NCBI GenBank assembly: GCA_010671975.1
Contig: JAAHIA010000227.1
Span: forward strand, 1 to 8,053
From: Leptolyngbya sp. SIO4C1
GTDB taxonomy: Bacteria > Cyanobacteriota > Cyanobacteriia > Phormidesmidales > Phormidesmidaceae
Length of the DNA stretch: 8,053 nucleotides
Direction: 5' to 3'
The position numbers were made by a program, and so were the translations under genes. The notes beneath the pieces were generated by a model. It searched no databases and had not been told where the DNA came from. It saw only the letters and a program-made list of their open reading frames with translations. Positions 5,644 to 8,053 of the stretch are shown here, one piece after another. Every line of letters begins with the position of its first letter. Positions within the stretch are counted from its first letter, which is position 1.

Positions 5644-5871
5644 ATGAGTATTGTACTAGCACTGATTATTGTGGGTTGGTTGGCTGCTTCCATGATTGGC
5701 ACGCAGGCCTATTTCCGAGGTGAGCAGACTAAGCCAATTCATGAGCGTAACTGGCGCTCTGATACCTTCGAGCAAGTTGCTCAGTCAGTTACGGGTCAAA
5801 CGACAGACTTCAATGAGCGCGTGCCAGCTTACGAGTATGACGCCTATGCTAGCCAGACGCTAGCTCAGTAA
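5644..5871 (+). CDS. Small single-TM cyanobacterial protein, possibly photosystem II-associated
   Basis: A 75-aa protein with one N-terminal membrane segment (about 2-20, SIVLALIIVGWLAASMIGT) followed by a charged soluble tail with TQAYFRGEQTKPIHERNW and a Tyr/Ala-rich end (VPAYEYDAYASQ). The segment has no cleavage site typical of a signal peptide and is probably a membrane anchor. From memory this pattern recalls short conserved cyanobacterial proteins, perhaps of the Ssl2148/Psb35 type that stabilise CP47 assembly intermediates with high-light-inducible proteins. I could not verify this and give no symbol. The start is firm: AAGGAG at 5628-5633 lies 10 bases before ATG. The gene has its own promoter and strong terminator, so it is monocistronic, and HLR1-like repeats at the promoter would fit light control. 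Confidence 0.8.
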   Translation: MSIVLALIIVGWLAASMIGTQAYFRGEQTKPIHERNWRSDTFEQVAQSVTGQTTDFNERVPAYEYDAYASQTLAQ

Positions 5872-5934
5872 GTTCTCAACTTGCCATTGCGAGACTCTCC
5901 TTTGAGAACAAACCCTACGAGAGAAGACACGTAG
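5872..5934 (+). other. Structured 3' UTR with two hairpins
   Basis: Directly after the TAA, GTTCTCAA (5872-5879) pairs with TTGAGAAC (5902-5909), a perfect 8-bp stem with a 22-base loop. A second stem pairs CTACG (5915-5919) with CGTAG (5930-5934). They precede the terminator and may protect the mRNA end or yield a stable 3'-end RNA. Confidence 0.4.
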
Positions 5935-5953
5935 ATTCAAGATAGTGATGATT

Positions 5954-5981
5954 GCCCAGCGCTGTTAGTGCTGGGCTTTTT
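5954..5981 (+). terminator. Strong intrinsic terminator of the 75-aa gene
   Basis: GCCCAGCGCT (5954-5963) pairs with AGTGCTGGGC (5967-5976) around a GTT loop, 10 bp with one G-U, followed at once by TTTTT (5977-5981). This is a textbook rho-independent terminator, 82 bases after the stop codon. Confidence 0.9.
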
Positions 5982-6143
5982 ATTGGACAGAATCAAAGTC
6001 TCATTTGAGGCTGCAGGGGCTTCAACCGGGCTCAGGGGCAATGCTAGGTGGCCCGAAAAAGCTGTTTATCCCCTGCCAAGAGCGATATGCTGAGGAGAAG
6101 CCCATAAGCTCTGTCTACATCCTGTCTGCATACTATCTGCCCT

Positions 6144-6749
6144 ATGTCTCCCCAGCTACACCAGCGCCGCTATTGGATTTTCGATATGGATGGCACGCTG
6201 ACGGTGAGCATTCACGACTTTCAGGCCATCAAGGCTGAGCTCGGGCTACCGCTCGATCAGCCAATTTTAGAAGCGCTAGCCGCCGTCCCTGAGCCCGAAG
6301 CCAGTCAGCTACACCAGCAGCTAGAGGCCATTGAGTTAGAAATTGCGCAAGCCGCGACGCAGCAGGCGGGTGCCTACGATTTGCTCTCAGCGCTCAAAGC
6401 GCAGGGGCACCAGGTGGGGGTGCTGACGCGCAACAGCAAGCCCAACGCGATCGCCACGCTGGCCGCCTGCGATCTGGCCCAGTTTTTCCAGCCCGATTTC
6501 ATTCTCAGCCGTCACTGCTGCACCCCCAAGCCCAGCCCAGAAGGCATTCTGAAGCTACTCTCAGCCTGGCAAGCCCAGCCGCACGAGGCGGTCATGGTCG
6601 GTGACTATGTGTTCGATCTAGCAGCCGGTCGCAGCGCCGGCACGGCCACGGTCTATATTGATCCTAGCGGCCAATTTGAATGGCAGGCGCAGGCCGATCG
6701 GCAGGTGATGACGCTGGGTGAAGTGGTCGAGCTGCTGGCCGCCGCCTAG
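6144..6749 (+). CDS. HAD-family hydrolase (phosphoglycolate phosphatase/beta-phosphoglucomutase-like)
   Basis: A 201-aa cytoplasmic HAD superfamily hydrolase, most likely a small-molecule phosphatase. All four motifs are seen. Motif I is FDMDGTLT, with nucleophile D14 and acid/base D16. Motif II is VLTRNS (T95 stabilising the phosphate). Motif III is K129 in TPKPSPEG. Motif IV is VGDYVFDLAAGR with D154 and D158 for Mg2+. Between motifs I and II lies an alpha-helical cap (about 20-85), placing it among subfamily IA enzymes, but the cap is short and gives no substrate. The ATG at 6144 puts motif I ten residues in, as usual; no ribosome binding site is evident. CTGTCTACAT and CTGTCTGCAT (6111-6120, 6122-6131) form a small tandem repeat just upstream. 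The helicase gene follows after 61 bases on the same strand, so co-transcription is likely, with no terminator seen between. Confidence 0.88.
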   Translation: MSPQLHQRRYWIFDMDGTLTVSIHDFQAIKAELGLPLDQPILEALAAVPEPEASQLHQQLEAIELEIAQAATQQAGAYDLLSALKAQGHQVGVLTRNSKPNAIATLAACDLAQFFQPDFILSRHCCTPKPSPEGILKLLSAWQAQPHEAVMVGDYVFDLAAGRSAGTATVYIDPSGQFEWQAQADRQVMTLGEVVELLAAA

Positions 6750-6810
6750 GCTCTGCGGTCTAGCCGCTCTAGCGAAGCCGCTATGATGTGATCAGCTGGT
6801 CTGACTGCCT

Positions 6811-8053
6811 ATGGATGGTCTCGACACTGAACAAATTCCTGAAGTTTTGCCGGGCATTGCCCTCAGCTCAGAGCAGTGGGCGGCGCTGCAGGCAATTGAG
6901 GCATTTTTGCAGAGTCAGTCGAAGCTGTATCTGCTGACCGGCTATGCCGGGACAGGTAAAACGACGCTGCTGCACGCGCTGATTAGCCGACTGCGCCAGC
7001 AGGGAGACAGCCGCTCCGTAGTGCTGAGCGCTTTTAGCAATAAGGCAACCAAAGTATTGCGAACGATGGCCGCTCAGTGGTCGCTAGACGTAGACTGCAT
7101 GACCTGCTGCAAGCTGCTAGGGCTAAAGCCGGTAATTGATACAGCCACCGGCGATCAGCTGTTTGAGACAGTAAACGATCAGCTGAACCAGGTGCCGCAC
7201 TATCGGCTAGTGGTGGTAGACGAATGCTCGATGGTCAATCAAGAAATGTGGAAGCTGCTGGTGAATGCGGTCTCACGCCTTGATATTGCCACGCAGATGC
7301 TGTTTGTGGGCGATCCGGCTCAGCTGCCGCCGGTGAATGAGCTTCAGTCTTGCTGCTTTGAGCAAATTATTCACAGCTCAGCGCTGAATCAGGTGATTCG
7401 CTACGGCGGCGCGATTGGCGTGATTGCCGATGACATTCGCCGCAATATTGAGCGATCGCAGCTGCCAACCTATCGCAGCGACGTCAGCACTGACCAGACT
7501 GAAGGCTTTTTTATCATGCCGCGCGATCGCTGGCAGTCGCTGTTGATTCGCGCCTTTACCAGTGCAAAATACAGAGATAACCCCGATCAGGTGCGCGTGC
7601 TGGCCTACACCAACCGGCGGGTAAAGCAGCTCAATCAGCTCATCCGCACGGCCATCTACGGCGCGCAGATTTCTGACTATGTGGTGGGCGAACGGCTGAT
7701 TACCAATACGCCTTGCCTAGACGAAGAGGCCGTTTTGCTGCAGACCTCAGAAGAATGTGAGGTCATCGGCATCAAGCGCGGCAAGGTTGAAAATTTGCCG
7801 GTCTGGCTGCTAGAAGTCTGCACCGAAGCAGGCGACTGTCGCGATCTGGTGGTGCTGCAGCAGCCGGCCCTGCCCGACTTTCAACAGCGGCTCGATAGCT
7901 ATGCCAAAACGCTGCAGTGGGAGCTATTTTGGGCATTTCGGCAGCGCTTTCACGATGTTAACTATGCCTATAGCCTGACGGTGCACAAAAGCCAGGGCTC
8001 GACTTTTCAAGATGTGTTTGTCGATCTACCGAACCTGATGCGCAATCCCAAAA
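6811..8053 (+). CDS. Dda/RecD2-like SF1B DNA helicase, 3' end beyond window
   Basis: From ATG 6811 the frame stays open for 414 codons to the right edge. Motifs follow SF1B order: LTGYAGTGKTTLL (Walker A, about 41-53), VVVDECSMVN (Walker B/motif II), FVGDPAQLPPVNE (motif III), VRVLAYTNRRVKQLN (motif IV region), and near the edge the UvrD_C_2 motif YSLTVHKSQGSTFQDVFVDL. This pattern is that of T4 Dda and bacterial RecD2-like 5'-3' helicases that act on forks or displaced strands. The N-terminus before Walker A is short (about 40 residues), closer to Dda than to RecD2, which has a long N-terminal region. A TGA in frame at 6802-6804 and no other start fix the beginning; no good ribosome binding site is visible. 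Only a small C-terminal part should be missing. Base composition and two HIP1 sites (7452, 7523) match the rest of the chromosome, so it appears native. Confidence 0.88.
   Translation, partial: MDGLDTEQIPEVLPGIALSSEQWAALQAIEAFLQSQSKLYLLTGYAGTGKTTLLHALISRLRQQGDSRSVVLSAFSNKATKVLRTMAAQWSLDVDCMTCCKLLGLKPVIDTATGDQLFETVNDQLNQVPHYRLVVVDECSMVNQEMWKLLVNAVSRLDIATQMLFVGDPAQLPPVNELQSCCFEQIIHSSALNQVIRYGGAIGVIADDIRRNIERSQLPTYRSDVSTDQTEGFFIMPRDRWQSLLIRAFTSAKYRDNPDQVRVLAYTNRRVKQLNQLIRTAIYGAQISDYVVGERLITNTPCLDEEAVLLQTSEECEVIGIKRGKVENLPVWLLEVCTEAGDCRDLVVLQQPALPDFQQRLDSYAKTLQWELFWAFRQRFHDVNYAYSLTVHKSQGSTFQDVFVDLPNLMRNPK

Noticed and set aside
6005..6238. 77-codon frame overlapping the HAD gene start
   Set aside because: It ends inside the HAD motif I region in another frame, has no ribosome binding site and no recognisable domain.
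6750..6790. Repeated TAGCCGC words between the HAD and helicase genes as a terminator
   Set aside because: The stems are short and imperfect (GCGG/CCGC) and no T-run follows, so read-through into the helicase gene is more likely.
1..8053. CRISPR array, insertion sequence, rRNA or tmRNA
   Set aside because: No regularly spaced repeats, no transposase frame with terminal repeats and no rRNA or tmRNA signature was seen on either strand.

Overview
The window is cyanobacterial chromosomal DNA. The palindrome GCGATCGC (HIP1, a cyanobacterial hallmark) occurs at least nine times (1757, 2494, 3718, 3982, 4565, 5162, 6447, 7452, 7523). A small single-membrane-span protein at 5644-5871 looks like a cyanobacterial thylakoid-type protein. 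From about 780 rightwards the DNA is GC-rich (38/60 in 2041-2100). The first ~750 bases are AT-rich (19/60 GC in 1-60) and hold no HIP1 site, so the left edge looks like a horizontally acquired or otherwise atypical segment. The genus cannot be fixed from this window.

Layout. At 1-462 (minus, running off the left edge) is a gene for a TIR/nucleoside-2-deoxyribosyltransferase-like protein of a superfamily often found in prokaryotic conflict and defence loci. At 463-766 is an AT-rich spacer with a candidate promoter (732-760) at its right end. At 767-998 is a densely folded untranslated leader of about 230 bases. It has at least six stems, two of which are mutually exclusive, and a final 12-bp stem buries the Shine-Dalgarno of a small conserved-hypothetical gene (999-1265). 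This riboswitch- or attenuator-like layout is the strongest candidate for something undescribed here. At 1444-2757 is a 12-TM MFS transporter. It converges on an aspartyl/asparaginyl beta-hydroxylase-family dioxygenase (3630-2827, minus), with a repeat-derived hairpin between the two stops. Divergent from the dioxygenase is a RecQ-family helicase (3730-5382) with an unusual domain order: a winged-helix-like insert before the zinc site and a Tudor-like C-terminus instead of HRDC.

At 5550-5981 is a self-contained small transcription unit: a good sigma70-type promoter overlapped by HLR1-like (RpaB-type) half-sites, a 75-aa single-TM protein, a 3' UTR with hairpins and a strong intrinsic terminator. 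At 6144-6749 is a HAD-family phosphatase, followed 61 bases later by a Dda/RecD2-like SF1B helicase (from 6811, running off the right edge), probably co-transcribed.

RecQ and the Dda-like protein suggest a DNA-maintenance theme on the right, but the genes do not form one obvious pathway. The most notable items are the structured leader and the truncated TIR-like effector candidate at the left edge. Both edge genes are incomplete because the window ends.
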